Shown one piece after another: positions 47,823-56,854 of a DNA stretch of 64,000 nt. The stretch spans positions 1,736,001 to 1,800,000 of the forward strand of contig CAWJWL010000005.1 in NCBI GenBank assembly GCA_963846565.1, in the 5' to 3' direction. The translations under genes were made by a program, and so were the position numbers. This stretch comes from WHSW01 sp963846565. Lineage in GTDB: Bacteria; Actinomycetota; Thermoleophilia; Solirubrobacterales; 70-9. Below the pieces are notes generated by a model, which saw only the letters and a program-made list of their open reading frames with translations, made no database searches and was not told the DNA's origin. How positions within the stretch are numbered: position 1 is the stretch's first letter; every line of letters starts with the position of its first letter.

Positions 47823-48074
47823 ATGGCAACCCAGGAAGTGACGGAACCGGCTGTGGAGAAGGTGATCTTCGCGGGCCTGACCGAGATCGGGGCCGAGGGC
47901 GAGGTCACCCGTACGGCGACCTTCGAGGACCTCGACCTCGACTCTCTCGACCTCGTCGAGCTGGCCCAGATCGTCGATGAGGAGTTCGGCGTCGAGCTCG
48001 ACGGCGACGCGGTCAAGGACGTGAACACGGTCGGCGATGTGGTCGAGCTCGTGGTCGCGCGCGCGGCGGCATGA
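47823..48074 (+). CDS. acpP: Acyl carrier protein
   Basis: 83 aa, acidic. The phosphopantetheine site is Ser41 in DLDLDSLDLVELAQIVDEEF, and helix III follows in FGVELDGDAVKDVNTVGDVV. It carries growing acyl chains in the FAS-II cycle. The first 12 residues are an extension (ATQEVTEPA). AGGAGA lies upstream. Its stop overlaps the fabF start (ATGA). Confidence 0.93.
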   Translation: MATQEVTEPAVEKVIFAGLTEIGAEGEVTRTATFEDLDLDSLDLVELAQIVDEEFGVELDGDAVKDVNTVGDVVELVVARAAA

Positions 48075-49282
48075 CCCGTCGCGTCGTCATCACAGGCGTC
48101 GGCGCCGTGACCCCGCTCGGCGTCGGCGCGCAGCCGCTGATCGAGCGCTGGGCGGCGGGCGAGGCCGGGATCGACGACGGGGTCGCCCGATGCTCGGACT
48201 TCGAGCCGGCCGACCACCTCTCGCGCAAGGAGGCCCGGCGGGCCGACCGCTTCACCCAGCTCGCCCTCGTCGCTGCCGCGGAGGGGCTCGCGCAGGCCGG
48301 CCTCGAGGCCGGCGAGAGCCATCCGGCCGAGCGGATCGGCTGCGTCATCGGGACCGGGATCGGTGGCATCGGCACGCTCACCGAGCAGCAGGACGTCCTC
48401 CGCGAGACGGGCCCGAAGGCGGTCTCGCCGCTCTCCGTGCCGCTCCTCATGGGCAATGCGGCCGCCGGCGTCGTCGCCCTGCGGCACGGCCTCCGCGGCG
48501 AGACGTTCGGCGTCCTCTCCGCTTGCGCCGCGGGTGCGCACGCGATCGGCCAGGCGAAGCGGATGATCGAGACGGGCGACGCCGACGCCGTCGTCACCGG
48601 CGGCTCTGAGGCCGCGCTCACCGATGTCGCGATCGCGGGCTTCGCCGCCATGGGCGCCACCTCCGAGACCGGGATCTCACGTCCTTTCGACGCACGCCGC
48701 GACGGCTTCGTCATCGGCGAGGGCGCCGGCGTCTTGGTGCTCGAGGACGCCGAGGCAGCGGAGAGGCGCGGCGCCGAGGTCCTCGGTGAGCTGCGCGGCT
48801 ACGCGGCGACCTCGGACGCCCACCATCTCACCGCACCCGAGCCGAGCGGCCGCGACGCGGCCCGGGCAATCGCCGGCGCGCTCGCCGACGCCGGCCTCAG
48901 CGCCGTCGACGTCGACTACGTGAACGCGCACGGGACCTCGACCCCCCTCAACGACGCGAGCGAGACGGCTGCGATCAAGGCCGCGCTCGGCGAGGCCGCG
49001 GCGGACATTCCGGTCTCCTCGACGAAGTCGGTGATCGGGCATCTGCTCGGCGCCGCCGGCGCGGTCGAGGCGATCGCGACCGTCGAGGCACTGCGGCGCG
49101 GCATCGCCCCGCCGACGGTGGGCTGGGAGGAGCGCGATCCCGAGCTCGACCTCGACTACGTCCCCGACCAGCCGCGCGAGCTCGAGCGCAGGCAGAACGG
49201 CGCGGGTCCCGAACCGCTCGTCGCGCTCTCGAACTCGTTCGGCTTCGGTGGCCACAACGCGGTCCTCTGCATCTCCGGCTGA
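48071..49282 (+). CDS. fabF: 3-oxoacyl-ACP synthase II
   Basis: 403 aa. VVITGVGAVTPLGVGA at the N-terminus; active site Cys152 in GVLSACAAGAHAIGQAKRM; His in VNAHGTSTPLNDASET and in STKSVIGHLLGAAGAVEA. The FGFGGHNAVL end is typical of KAS II. It elongates acyl-ACPs with malonyl-ACP. Overlaps acpP by 4 bp and is followed 3 bp later by the carboxyltransferase. Confidence 0.93.
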   Translation: MTRRVVITGVGAVTPLGVGAQPLIERWAAGEAGIDDGVARCSDFEPADHLSRKEARRADRFTQLALVAAAEGLAQAGLEAGESHPAERIGCVIGTGIGGIGTLTEQQDVLRETGPKAVSPLSVPLLMGNAAAGVVALRHGLRGETFGVLSACAAGAHAIGQAKRMIETGDADAVVTGGSEAALTDVAIAGFAAMGATSETGISRPFDARRDGFVIGEGAGVLVLEDAEAAERRGAEVLGELRGYAATSDAHHLTAPEPSGRDAARAIAGALADAGLSAVDVDYVNAHGTSTPLNDASETAAIKAALGEAAADIPVSSTKSVIGHLLGAAGAVEAIATVEALRRGIAPPTVGWEERDPELDLDYVPDQPRELERRQNGAGPEPLVALSNSFGFGGHNAVLCISG

Positions 49283-49285
49283 CCG

Positions 49286-50725
49286 ATGACGACCCTCGCG
49301 ACACCGCCTCCCCCGACCGAGCCGCACGTCGAGACCGATGCCGACCTCGGCCCGCGGGAGAAGCTCGAGCTCCTCTGCGACCCGGGGAGCTTCTCGCCGG
49401 TGCGCTCGGGCGTCCGCTCGGCGGCGCTCGGCGAGCGCGGCAGCGGCGGCGACGGCGTCGTCGCCGGAGCCGGACGGGTCGGTGGGCGGCCGATCTTCTG
49501 CTACGCGCAGGATCGCCGGTTCATGGGCGGCTCGCTCGGAGCGGCGCACGCCGACTCGATCGTCCGCGTGATGGGCCTCGCCGGCCAGTCAGGCGTGCCC
49601 GTCGTGGGTTTCGTCGAGTCCGGCGGCGCGCGCCTCCAGGAGGGGCACGCAGCGCTCGCCGGCTACGGCCGCATCTTCCGCGCCAGCGTCGAGCTCTCGA
49701 CCAAGGTGCCGCAGGTCTCGATCGTCACCGGCGTCTCCGCGGGCGGTGGCGCCTACTCGCCGGCGCTCACGGACTTCGTCGTCATGACCGAGGCCGCGCG
49801 CATGTTCCTCACCGGGCCGAAGGTGGTCCGCGACGCGCTCGGCGAGGAGGTCTCGATGCTCGACCTCGGCGGGCCCGGCGTGCACTCGAAGAACGGCGTC
49901 TGCCAGCTCGTCGCCCCCTCGGCCGAGGGCGCGGTCGAGATCGCGCGCGAGCTGCTCGGCTACCTCCCGGCTCGCTTCGACCGCAGCGGGCCGATCGTCA
50001 CTGCGCCTGAGGCGCTGAGCCCCGATCCCGCCGCCGACGTGCCGCACGAGCCGCGGCGGACCTACGACGTCCGTGGCGTCGCGGAAGCGCTCTGCGACGG
50101 CGGTCAGGTGCTCGAGCTCGGCGCCGGCTGGGCGCGCAACATGGTCACGGCCTTCGGCCGCATCGACGGGCGCGCGGTCGGGATCGTCGCCAACCAGCCG
50201 CGCTGGCTCGGGGGCGTGATCGACGCGGCCGCGGCGGAGAAGGCGGCGCTGTTCGTCGACTCGTGCAACCGATTCGGCATGCCGCTCGTCGTCCTCGTCG
50301 ACACACCGGGGTTCATGCCCGGGTCGGGCCAGGAGCGGGCCGGTGTGATCCGCCACGGTGCGTCGCTGCTGCGGGCCTTCGCCGGCGCCGAGGTGCCGAA
50401 GCTGACCGTGGTCCTGCGCAAGGCCTACGGGGGCGCCGTGATCACGATGAACTCGCGCGACCTCGGCGCCGACCTGGTCTTCGCCTGGCCCAGCGCCGAG
50501 ATCGGGATCATGGCCGCGCGCCAGGCCGTCGGGATCGTCCACCGCCGCGACCTCGAGGCGGCGAGCGACCCGGAGTCCGCCCGCGACGACCTGGCGACCG
50601 CCTACGCCGAGGACCATCTGAACGCGGATGCCGCGGCCGCGGCCGGCTTCGTCGACGAGGTGATCGAGCCGGCCGAGACGCGGGCGCGCATCGGCTGGGC
50701 GCTCGGGGCACTGGAGGGGCGGTGA
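49286..50725 (+). CDS. Acyl-CoA carboxylase carboxyltransferase (AccD/PccB type)
   Basis: 479 aa carboxyltransferase with both crotonase-like halves in one chain. N-half: PREKLELLCDPGSFSP, FCYAQDRRFMGGSLGAAHAD, VGFVESGGARLQEGHAALAG, VSAGGGAYSPALTDFVVM. C-half: GIVANQPRWLGGVIDAAAAE, VDTPGFMPGSGQERAGVIRH and VLRKAYGGAVITMNSRD. There is no N-terminal zinc finger, so it is the actinobacterial AccD5/PccB type and not the E. coli AccD. It makes malonyl-CoA (or methylmalonyl-CoA) from biotin-bound carboxylate. Being in the fab operon, malonyl-CoA supply is the simplest reading. The biotin carboxylase is not in this window. Confidence 0.85.
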   Translation: MTTLATPPPPTEPHVETDADLGPREKLELLCDPGSFSPVRSGVRSAALGERGSGGDGVVAGAGRVGGRPIFCYAQDRRFMGGSLGAAHADSIVRVMGLAGQSGVPVVGFVESGGARLQEGHAALAGYGRIFRASVELSTKVPQVSIVTGVSAGGGAYSPALTDFVVMTEAARMFLTGPKVVRDALGEEVSMLDLGGPGVHSKNGVCQLVAPSAEGAVEIARELLGYLPARFDRSGPIVTAPEALSPDPAADVPHEPRRTYDVRGVAEALCDGGQVLELGAGWARNMVTAFGRIDGRAVGIVANQPRWLGGVIDAAAAEKAALFVDSCNRFGMPLVVLVDTPGFMPGSGQERAGVIRHGASLLRAFAGAEVPKLTVVLRKAYGGAVITMNSRDLGADLVFAWPSAEIGIMAARQAVGIVHRRDLEAASDPESARDDLATAYAEDHLNADAAAAAGFVDEVIEPAETRARIGWALGALEGR

Positions 50726-51414
50726 TCACGGTCGACCCGATGGCGCGGATCGCACGTGCGCTAGCGAGCCAGCGGGAGTTCGAGGCGCGCGGGCGCGAGC
50801 TCTCGCTCTACGTCGCCATCGGCGACAGCTTCACCGCCGGGACCGGCAGCGGCGGCACCGCCTGGCCCGAGCATCTCGCCGCGGCGCTTCGCGAGCTCAA
50901 TCCCTCGCTCGAGCTGCGCAACCTGGCGGTCGACGGCGCCACCAGCGCCGACGTCCTCGCCGGGCAGGTCCCGGAGGCGCTCGAGCTCGAGCCCGACCTG
51001 GTCACAGTCGTCTGCGGGGGCAACGACGTGCTGCGCACGACGCGCCCCGACGTGGAGCGCTACGGCGAGACGCTCGAGACGATTCTCGAGCGACTGCGCT
51101 CGGCGAATCCGCGCCTGCGCATCGCGACCGCGACGACGCCCGAGCGGCTCGAGTTCCTCTCGCTGCGGCCGCGCACGCGCTCGCGGGTCGAGAGCGGGAT
51201 CGCGGCGCTCAACCGGACGACCCGCCGGATCGCCGAACGGCGCTCGATCCCGTGTCTCGAGGTCGCCGGGCACCCCGCGCTCGCCGACCCGGAGAACTAC
51301 TGCAACGACGGCCTGCACCCGTCCGCGCTCGGACACCGCCGCGCGGGTGGCGCCTTCGCCGGCCTGCTCGCCGCCGACGGGCTGATCGAGCTCGGGGACG
51401 GCACGCGCGGATGA
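50722..51414 (+). CDS. SGNH/GDSL hydrolase in the FAS-II operon (TesA-like?)
   Basis: 230 aa from GTG. Block I YVAIGDSFTAGTGSGG with Ser, block II Gly in LAVDGATSADV, block III VVCGGNDVLRTT with Asn, block V DGLHPSALGHRRAG with Asp-His: a full SGNH set. No signal peptide, so it acts in the cytosol. It starts inside the carboxyltransferase stop (GTGA) and ends inside the fabI start (ATGA), so it is translationally coupled to both. E. coli TesA, an acyl thioesterase, has the same fold; an acyl-ACP or acyl-CoA thioesterase role is inferred from fold plus place. Confidence 0.8.
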   Translation: MITVDPMARIARALASQREFEARGRELSLYVAIGDSFTAGTGSGGTAWPEHLAAALRELNPSLELRNLAVDGATSADVLAGQVPEALELEPDLVTVVCGGNDVLRTTRPDVERYGETLETILERLRSANPRLRIATATTPERLEFLSLRPRTRSRVESGIAALNRTTRRIAERRSIPCLEVAGHPALADPENYCNDGLHPSALGHRRAGGAFAGLLAADGLIELGDGTRG

Positions 51415-52229
51415 TCCTCGAGGGAAGACGGCTGGTGATCACCGGGGTGGTCAACCGCCACTCGATCGCCTACTCGATCGCCGAGCGGGCGCAGGAAGCC
51501 GGGGCGGAGATCGTCCTGACCAGCTTCGGGCGGGTTCGGCGGATGACCGAGCGCGCCGCAAAGCGGCTCCCCGAGCCCGTCGACGTTCTCGAGCTGGACA
51601 TCAACAGCGACGCCGATCTCGAGCAGCTCACCGCAGAGCTCGGCCAGCGGTGGGGAAGGGTCGACGGCGCCGTGCATGCGATCGCCTACGCCCCACCCGA
51701 TGCGCTGGGCGGCCGGTTCCTCGAGGCGCCGCGTGAAAGCGCCCGGATCGCGTTCGAGACCAGCGCCTACTCACTGAAGGCGCTGGCGCGGGCGCTGGCG
51801 CCGCTGATGGGCACGCAAAACGGGTCCTCGCCGACCCACGGCAGCATCGTCGGGCTCGACTTCGACGCGTCCGTCGCCTGGCCCTCCTACGACTGGATGG
51901 GCGTGGCGAAGGCGGCGCTCGAATCCGTCTCGCGCTACCTGGCGCGCGATCTCGGGCCGGCCGGCATCCGGGTCAACCTGGTCTCGGCCGGGCCCGTGGC
52001 CACCCCGGCGGCGTCTGGCATCCCCGGCTTCGACCGTCTGGCGCAGGGCTGGTCGGCCGGCGCGCCGCTCGGGTGGGACGCGAGCGATCCGGCCGCCGTC
52101 GCCGATGCGGCGCTCTTCCTGCTCTCGGACCTCTCGCGCGCGATCAGCGGGGAGATCATCCACGTCGACGGCGGCTACCACGCGGTGGGCGCTTCGGCAC
52201 CGGATCCGGAGCGCGCAACGCGAGGTTGA
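51411..52229 (+). CDS. fabI: Enoyl-ACP reductase, FabI/InhA type
   Basis: 272 aa. LVITGVVNRHSIAYSIAERA is the altered nucleotide-binding motif of FabI; HAIAYAPPDALGGRFLEAPR, then SYDWMGVAKAALESVSRYLA with Tyr-x6-Lys, the enoyl reductase catalytic spacing. VDGGYHAVGA near the end. It completes the elongation cycle with NADH. The last 74 bases overlap the convergent PucR gene; the tail after VGASAP could be shortened. Confidence 0.9.
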   Translation: MILEGRRLVITGVVNRHSIAYSIAERAQEAGAEIVLTSFGRVRRMTERAAKRLPEPVDVLELDINSDADLEQLTAELGQRWGRVDGAVHAIAYAPPDALGGRFLEAPRESARIAFETSAYSLKALARALAPLMGTQNGSSPTHGSIVGLDFDASVAWPSYDWMGVAKAALESVSRYLARDLGPAGIRVNLVSAGPVATPAASGIPGFDRLAQGWSAGAPLGWDASDPAAVADAALFLLSDLSRAISGEIIHVDGGYHAVGASAPDPERATRG

Positions 52230-53382
52230 GCTCGAAGCGGCGGGCCGGGTCCTCGAGGGCCGGGCCGAGCCGCTCGCGGAGGCGGGCGAGGCGGTAGCGC
52301 ACGGTCTGCGGGTGCACATGGAGCTCGCGCGCGATTGCGCCGACCTCGCCCTGATGAGCGAGCCACGCGCGGAGGGTCGCGAGCAGGCGGGCGCGGGAGG
52401 CGGGCGTCTCGGGGTCGAGCGGGGCGAGGAGCGTCGCCGCGAGCTCACGCAGGAGCCCGGGCTCGGCATGGACGAGGAGGCTCGCGAGATGGTCGCCGGC
52501 GAGCACCAGTCCGCTCACCTCGAGCTCGCCGTCGTCGATCAGCGCCAGCGTCGCGCGGGCCCGCTCGGCGCTCTGGGCCGCGCGGGTGAGGGGGACGTCA
52601 GGGCCGAGGACCGCGGTCCCCGCGAGCGCCGCCCGCAGCTGGCGCTCGAGGCCGGGCGCCCCGGCGTCGCCGAGCAGGGCAACGCCGCTCTCCCCGCCCT
52701 CGTCCGCGAGTACGAGCGCGTCGGCGGGCAGGCGGCCTCGCAGGCGCGCGCCGCCCGTCGACCAGGCGAGGACGCCGACCGTGCCCGGGATCTCCCAGCC
52801 CGCATCGGCCGCCGCGAGCGCGACCTCGTCGGGGTCCTGCTCGGGGTCGAGCAGCAACCGTGCGAGCCGGCGCCGGCGGCGTTGCGTCTCCCCTGCGGCG
52901 GCCGACTGCTCCTCCGCGTACCCCTCGGCCGAAAGCGCCGAGATCCCGTCGATGTAGGCGAAGACGGACTCGGCCAGCAGCGCGAGCGTGTGGCGGTCGA
53001 CGTTCGCGTCGATCGCGACGCCCGCGACCCGTCGCCAGGAGACGCGGGCCCCGATGCGGTACGCGGCGAGCAGCGCGTCGAGCGAGCGCCGACCCCGGTA
53101 CTCGCCGCGGCCGAGGCCGCGATAGACGTTCTCGAGCGCGGTCCGGTCGAGGTCCGGGTTGGCGATCAGCTCCGCGAACTGCCCGAGGGCCTCCTCGACC
53201 CCGAGCTTGATCCCGGCCCCGAAGCGCCCGGTCAACGGACGCCGATATGCGGGGACGCCGTCCCGAATCGCGGCGATCACCTCGTCGCTGAGCGCCGGCA
53301 AGTGGGGGACGAGCTTCGCGCCGATCCGAGCCGGGATCTCGCGCCAGGGTTCCTGCTGGGGAAGAATTTGTGAGCCGATCAC
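52156..53382 (-). CDS. PucR-family transcriptional regulator (FasR-like)
   Basis: 408 aa from GTG. N-terminal helical region (LPALSDEVIAAIRDGVPAYR; YRGLGRGEYRGRRSLDALLA) as in CdaR/PucR regulators; a central GGDEF-related region with GWEIPGTVGVLAWS; and a C-terminal PucR HTH (GEVGAIARELHVHPQTVRYR, LARLRERLGPAL). In Streptomyces the PucR-family activator FasR controls fabD-fabH-acpP-fabF. Here a protein of the same family overlaps the end of the fab operon tail to tail and is divergent from an acyl-CoA desaturase, so lipid control is likely. The ligand is unknown. Confidence 0.8.
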   Translation of the reverse strand: MIGSQILPQQEPWREIPARIGAKLVPHLPALSDEVIAAIRDGVPAYRRPLTGRFGAGIKLGVEEALGQFAELIANPDLDRTALENVYRGLGRGEYRGRRSLDALLAAYRIGARVSWRRVAGVAIDANVDRHTLALLAESVFAYIDGISALSAEGYAEEQSAAAGETQRRRRRLARLLLDPEQDPDEVALAAADAGWEIPGTVGVLAWSTGGARLRGRLPADALVLADEGGESGVALLGDAGAPGLERQLRAALAGTAVLGPDVPLTRAAQSAERARATLALIDDGELEVSGLVLAGDHLASLLVHAEPGLLRELAATLLAPLDPETPASRARLLATLRAWLAHQGEVGAIARELHVHPQTVRYRLARLRERLGPALEDPARRFELNLALRAPDPVPKRPPRGSRRRRG

Positions 53383-53450
53383 AAAATCATAAGCCAGCGT
53401 CTTGGTTCAACGCGCAGATTCGTGCCAAATTGCGTTCTAGCCTCTAAGAG

Positions 53451-54370
53451 ATGAGTCGCCTGGAACGCAACGTCAACATCGCCGCGGTCTTCCTTCCCTT
53501 CGTCGCCTTCGTCGCCGCCCTGGGCCTGCTGTGGAATCAGGCGGTCGGCTGGACCGACCTAGCGATCATGCTCCTCATGTACGTGATCTCCGCGTTCGGG
53601 ATCACGATCGGGTTCCACCGGCTGCTCACGCACCGGGCCTTCCAGACCTACAAGCCGCTCTCCTACGCGTTCGCGATCGCCGGCTCGCTCGCGGTCCAGG
53701 GCCCGGTGATCGACTGGGTCGCCGACCACCGCAAGCACCACGCACACCCCGATCAGGAAGGCGACCCGCACTCCCCGCACGTCGGCCACGGCCACGGGCT
53801 GCGCGGCCTCTGGCACGCCCACGTCGGCTGGCTGTTCGAGACCCAGGGTCAGGCCTGGGGCGAAAGTACGCACCCGATCTGACCGAGGACCCGGTGATGC
53901 GGCGGATCAACCGCAGCTTCCCGTGGCTCGTCCTCGCAACGCTCGCGATCCCGGGCGCGCTCGGCTTCCTCCTCACCGGGACGCTCGCGGGCGCGCTCAC
54001 CGCGGCGCTGTCTGGGGCGGCCTCGTCCGCGTCTTCTTCGTCCACCACATCACCTGGTCGATCAACTCGATCTGCCACTTCCACGGCGCCCGCCGCTTTG
54101 CGACCGAGGACCGTTCGACCAACGTCTGGTGGCTCTCGCTCGCCTCCCTCGGCGAGGCGTGGCACCACAACCACCATGCGTTTCCGCGCTCGGCCTTCCA
54201 CGGCCTGCGCTGGTACGAGCTCGACCCGTCCGGCATCGTGATCCTCGCGATGCGGAAGCTCCACCTCGCGTGGAACGTCGTGCTTGATCACGCCCGAGCG
54301 CCAGCAGCAGCGGCTCGCGCGGGGCGCCCCGCAAGGCGCTGCTCAGGGCACCCCGGTCGAGGCTGGGTAG
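53451..54370 (+). pseudogene. Acyl-CoA desaturase, interrupted by three single-base indels
   Basis: All three His boxes are present but in different frames: HRLLTH and DHRKHHAHP in frame one (53451-53860), RKYAPDLTEDPVMRRINRSF in frame two (to about 54015), then WGGLVRVFFVHHITWSIN and EAWHHNHHAFPRSAFHGLRW in frame three; after 54285 the end ITPERQQQRLARG reads in another frame to TAG at 54368. The breaks are a missing base in GGGG near 53857, a missing base near 54014 and an extra T near 54284. The amino-acid sequence is otherwise intact (about 306 aa), so sequencing error is at least as likely as decay. If whole, it is a membrane delta-9-type desaturase divergent from the PucR regulator. Confidence 0.75.
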
Positions 54371-54407
54371 GAGGGGCGGCTCCGGCGGCCCTCTATCGTT
54401 CCGGGCC

Positions 54408-55580
54408 ATGGACCGTTCGGCGGGGAAGTTGTGCGTGCTGCTCGTTTGTGCGGCGGCCTTGCTTGCGGCCGGCTGCGGCGGCGGTGAGGACGAGGAGACG
54501 ACGACCACGGTGGCGTCGAGCGCCTCGACCACGACCACCACCCGGCAGACGGACGCCGCGCCGCCCGCGGAGGGCGCTGAGGAGCAGGCCGCGGGCGACG
54601 GGAAGGTCGAGCTCTACTTCACCCGCGGCGAGCAGTTCCGCAAGGTGGAGCGTGACCTGCCGGCTGACGGTTCGGAACGCTCGCTCCAGCGGGTGAGCGA
54701 GGCGCTCGTCGCCGGGCCGTCGGAGGACGACGGGCCCGCGCAGACGACGATCCCCGCGCGGGTAGAGGTCGAGGGCGTGACCCTCGACGGCGACGAGGCG
54801 ACGGTCGAGCTCTCCGCCGAGTTCACCGACGGCATCGGCGCGGCCTCGAGCGACGCCGACCGGCAGGACCTCAACGCCCGGCTCGGGCAGCTCACCTACA
54901 CGCTGACCCAGTTCGACGGCGTGAAGACCGTCGAGGTCCTCGCCGGCGGGGAGACGGTCGGGCCGCAGATCGCCCGCGCGGCCTACGCGAAGCCGGCGAG
55001 GGGGCCGGTGCGCGAGCAGCGCGCGAGGGGTAAGGCGAGCGCCGCCACCCGCAGCGTTCAGGAGCGCCTGATCCGGCTCCACTACCTGCCGAAGGGCTCG
55101 GCGGACGGCGTCGCCGGGTACCAGACCGAGCAGGCGGTGACGGCGTTCCAGGCGTGGGAGGGGCTAGCCCGAGACGGCGTCGTCGGGCCGCAGACCAAGG
55201 GCGCGCTCGCCACCGCGCGCCGGCCACGTCCGCGCGCCGGTGGGCCGCCGAAGCGAATCGAGGTCTATCGCGAGAAGGGCGTTGCGCTGCTGATCGCCAA
55301 CGGCAACGTCAAGCGGGCCGTCCATGTCTCGACGGGTGCACCGGGAACCTCGACGCCGGCCGGGACCTTCGAGGTCTTCCGCAAGGAGGAGCGCTCCTGG
55401 TCGGTGCCGTTCCAGGTCTGGCTCCCGTGGGCCTCCTACTTCACCGGCGGCATCGCCTTCCACGAGTACCCGGACGTACCGCCATTCCCGGCGTCGCACG
55501 GTTGCGTGCGCGTCCCGGCCCCCGAGGCGAGGATGCTCTACGACTTCGCCGCCATGGGGACGACGATCGTCGTGTTCTAG
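54408..55580 (+). CDS. Lipoprotein with GerMN, peptidoglycan-binding and L,D-transpeptidase domains
   Basis: 390 aa. Lipobox LLAAGCGGG at Cys23, then a Thr/Ser-rich tether (TTTTVASSASTTTTTRQ). Residues about 65-185 are a GerMN (spore germination-like) domain: VELYFTRGEQFRKVER, TIPARVEVEGVTLDGDEATV. Residues about 210-270 form a PG_binding_1 domain (VQERLIRLHYLPKGSADG; AVTAFQAWEGLARDGVVG). The rest is a YkuD L,D-transpeptidase with VSTGAPGTSTPAGTF, FHEYPDVPPFPASHGCVRVP and catalytic His/Cys in SHGCVR. It anchors to the membrane and cross-links peptidoglycan. The combination with GerMN is uncommon. Confidence 0.85.
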   Translation: MDRSAGKLCVLLVCAAALLAAGCGGGEDEETTTTVASSASTTTTTRQTDAAPPAEGAEEQAAGDGKVELYFTRGEQFRKVERDLPADGSERSLQRVSEALVAGPSEDDGPAQTTIPARVEVEGVTLDGDEATVELSAEFTDGIGAASSDADRQDLNARLGQLTYTLTQFDGVKTVEVLAGGETVGPQIARAAYAKPARGPVREQRARGKASAATRSVQERLIRLHYLPKGSADGVAGYQTEQAVTAFQAWEGLARDGVVGPQTKGALATARRPRPRAGGPPKRIEVYREKGVALLIANGNVKRAVHVSTGAPGTSTPAGTFEVFRKEERSWSVPFQVWLPWASYFTGGIAFHEYPDVPPFPASHGCVRVPAPEARMLYDFAAMGTTIVVF

Positions 55581-55586
55581 CCGGAG

Positions 55587-55799
55587 CTACTCGCTGAGGC
55601 GGAAGTAGCCGGTGTTCTCGTCGTCGTCCCGGGTCTTTTCGAGCTTCCCGGATTGACGGACGCCCTTGAACGCGCGGCGCATTTCTTTCTTGTCGACGCC
55701 GAGGTGAGCGGCGAGCTCGGGGCGGGAGAACTCCTCCTTGCCACTCTCGGTCAGCTCGCGGGCGGCTTGGATCACCTGTTCGGATGTGATGTCTGGCAT
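55587..55799 (-). CDS. Small winged-helix-like protein
   Basis: 70 aa. MPDITSEQVIQAARELTESG, then FSRPELAAHLGVDKKEMRRA, a helix-turn-helix pair, and FKGVRQSGKLEKTRDDDENT ending GYFRLSE as the wing. The fold looks like a compact DNA-binding winged helix of the type found in short actinobacterial regulators, but no named family comes to mind. The start is chosen because upstream residues are Pro/Arg noise. Convergent with the transpeptidase (6 bp gap) and divergent from the epimerase. Confidence 0.6.
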   Translation of the reverse strand: MPDITSEQVIQAARELTESGKEEFSRPELAAHLGVDKKEMRRAFKGVRQSGKLEKTRDDDENTGYFRLSE

Positions 55800-55864
55800 G
55801 CGGAGAAAGGTAGCGGGGGGCGGGCGGCGGCGCGGGGCGGGGCCAGGGCCGATAGGGTCGCCGA

Positions 55865-56854
55865 GTGGCAATCAGCGTCGCCGTCACCGGCCCCACCGGC
55901 GACATCGGCCGCTCGGCGATTCGCGAGCTCGAGCGCCGCGAGGAGGTCGGCAGGATCGTCGGCATGGCCCGGCGCCCGTTCGATCCGGCCACCCACGGCT
56001 GGGAGCGGACCGAGTACGTGCAGGGAGACGTGCTCGACCGGACCGCGGTCGAGCGGCTGGTGGAGGGCGTCGACGTCGTCGTCCACCTCGCCTTCATCAT
56101 CTTCGGCGATCAGGACGAGACCCAGCGGGTCAACCTCGAGGGCTCGCGCAATGTCTTCGAGGCCACGGCGGCGAGTGGCGCCGGCCGCCTCGTCTACACG
56201 TCGTCCGTCGCCGCCTACGGCTTCCACGAGGAGAATCCGCAGCCGCTGACCGAGGAAACCGAGCCGCGCGGGAGCGAGGACTTCTACTACTCGGCGCAGA
56301 AGGCGGAGCTCGAAGGGGTGCTGTGGGAGGCGGTCGAGGGCTCGGAGACCGACGCCTACGTCTTCCGCCCCTGCATCGTGGCCGGACCCGACGCGGTCAC
56401 CGTGATCGACCAGCTCGGCGCCGAGGGCCCGCTCTCGATCGTCAACCGCATCACGGCGGCGCTTCCGGGTGTTCGCCCGTTGCTCCCGGACCCGGGCGTC
56501 CCGATGCAGCTCGTCCACCACGACGACGTCGCGCGGGCGATCGCGGCGGCGGTGCTCGGCGAGGGGCCCCCGGGGCTCTACAACCTGGGCGCACCGGGGA
56601 CGATCACGACGGCGGAGATCTCGGCCGGGATGAACTGGCAGCGGATCCCGGTGCCGGGGGTGGCGGTAAAGGCGACGGCCGCCGCGCTCAAGCGGGTTCC
56701 GTTCCTGCCCGCGCAGGCGCAATGGCTGCGGGCGGCATCGATCCCCGTAGTCATGGACGCGACCAAGGCCGCCCGAGAGCTCGGCTGGGCACCCGTCAAA
56801 GACAGCGTCGAGACGCTCGCGGAGACCATCCGCGCCGCCCGCGAAGCAGGCTGA
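55865..56854 (+). CDS. NAD-dependent epimerase/dehydratase family protein
   Basis: 329 aa, GTG start. VAVTGPTGDIGRSAIRELER is the nucleotide-binding loop (TGPTGDIG), followed by DVVVHLAFIIFG, VYTSSVAAYGF and DFYYSAQKAELEGVLW (Tyr-x3-Lys is YSAQK). The domain continues with FRPCIVAGPDAVTVIDQLG and the LVHHDDVARAIAAAVLG motif of extended SDRs. The sequence fits the atypical SDR subgroup that acts on sugar nucleotides or small aldehydes; the substrate is unknown. Its TGA overlaps the ATG of the next hydrolase, so they are coupled. Confidence 0.8.
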   Translation: MAISVAVTGPTGDIGRSAIRELERREEVGRIVGMARRPFDPATHGWERTEYVQGDVLDRTAVERLVEGVDVVVHLAFIIFGDQDETQRVNLEGSRNVFEATAASGAGRLVYTSSVAAYGFHEENPQPLTEETEPRGSEDFYYSAQKAELEGVLWEAVEGSETDAYVFRPCIVAGPDAVTVIDQLGAEGPLSIVNRITAALPGVRPLLPDPGVPMQLVHHDDVARAIAAAVLGEGPPGLYNLGAPGTITTAEISAGMNWQRIPVPGVAVKATAAALKRVPFLPAQAQWLRAASIPVVMDATKAARELGWAPVKDSVETLAETIRAAREAG

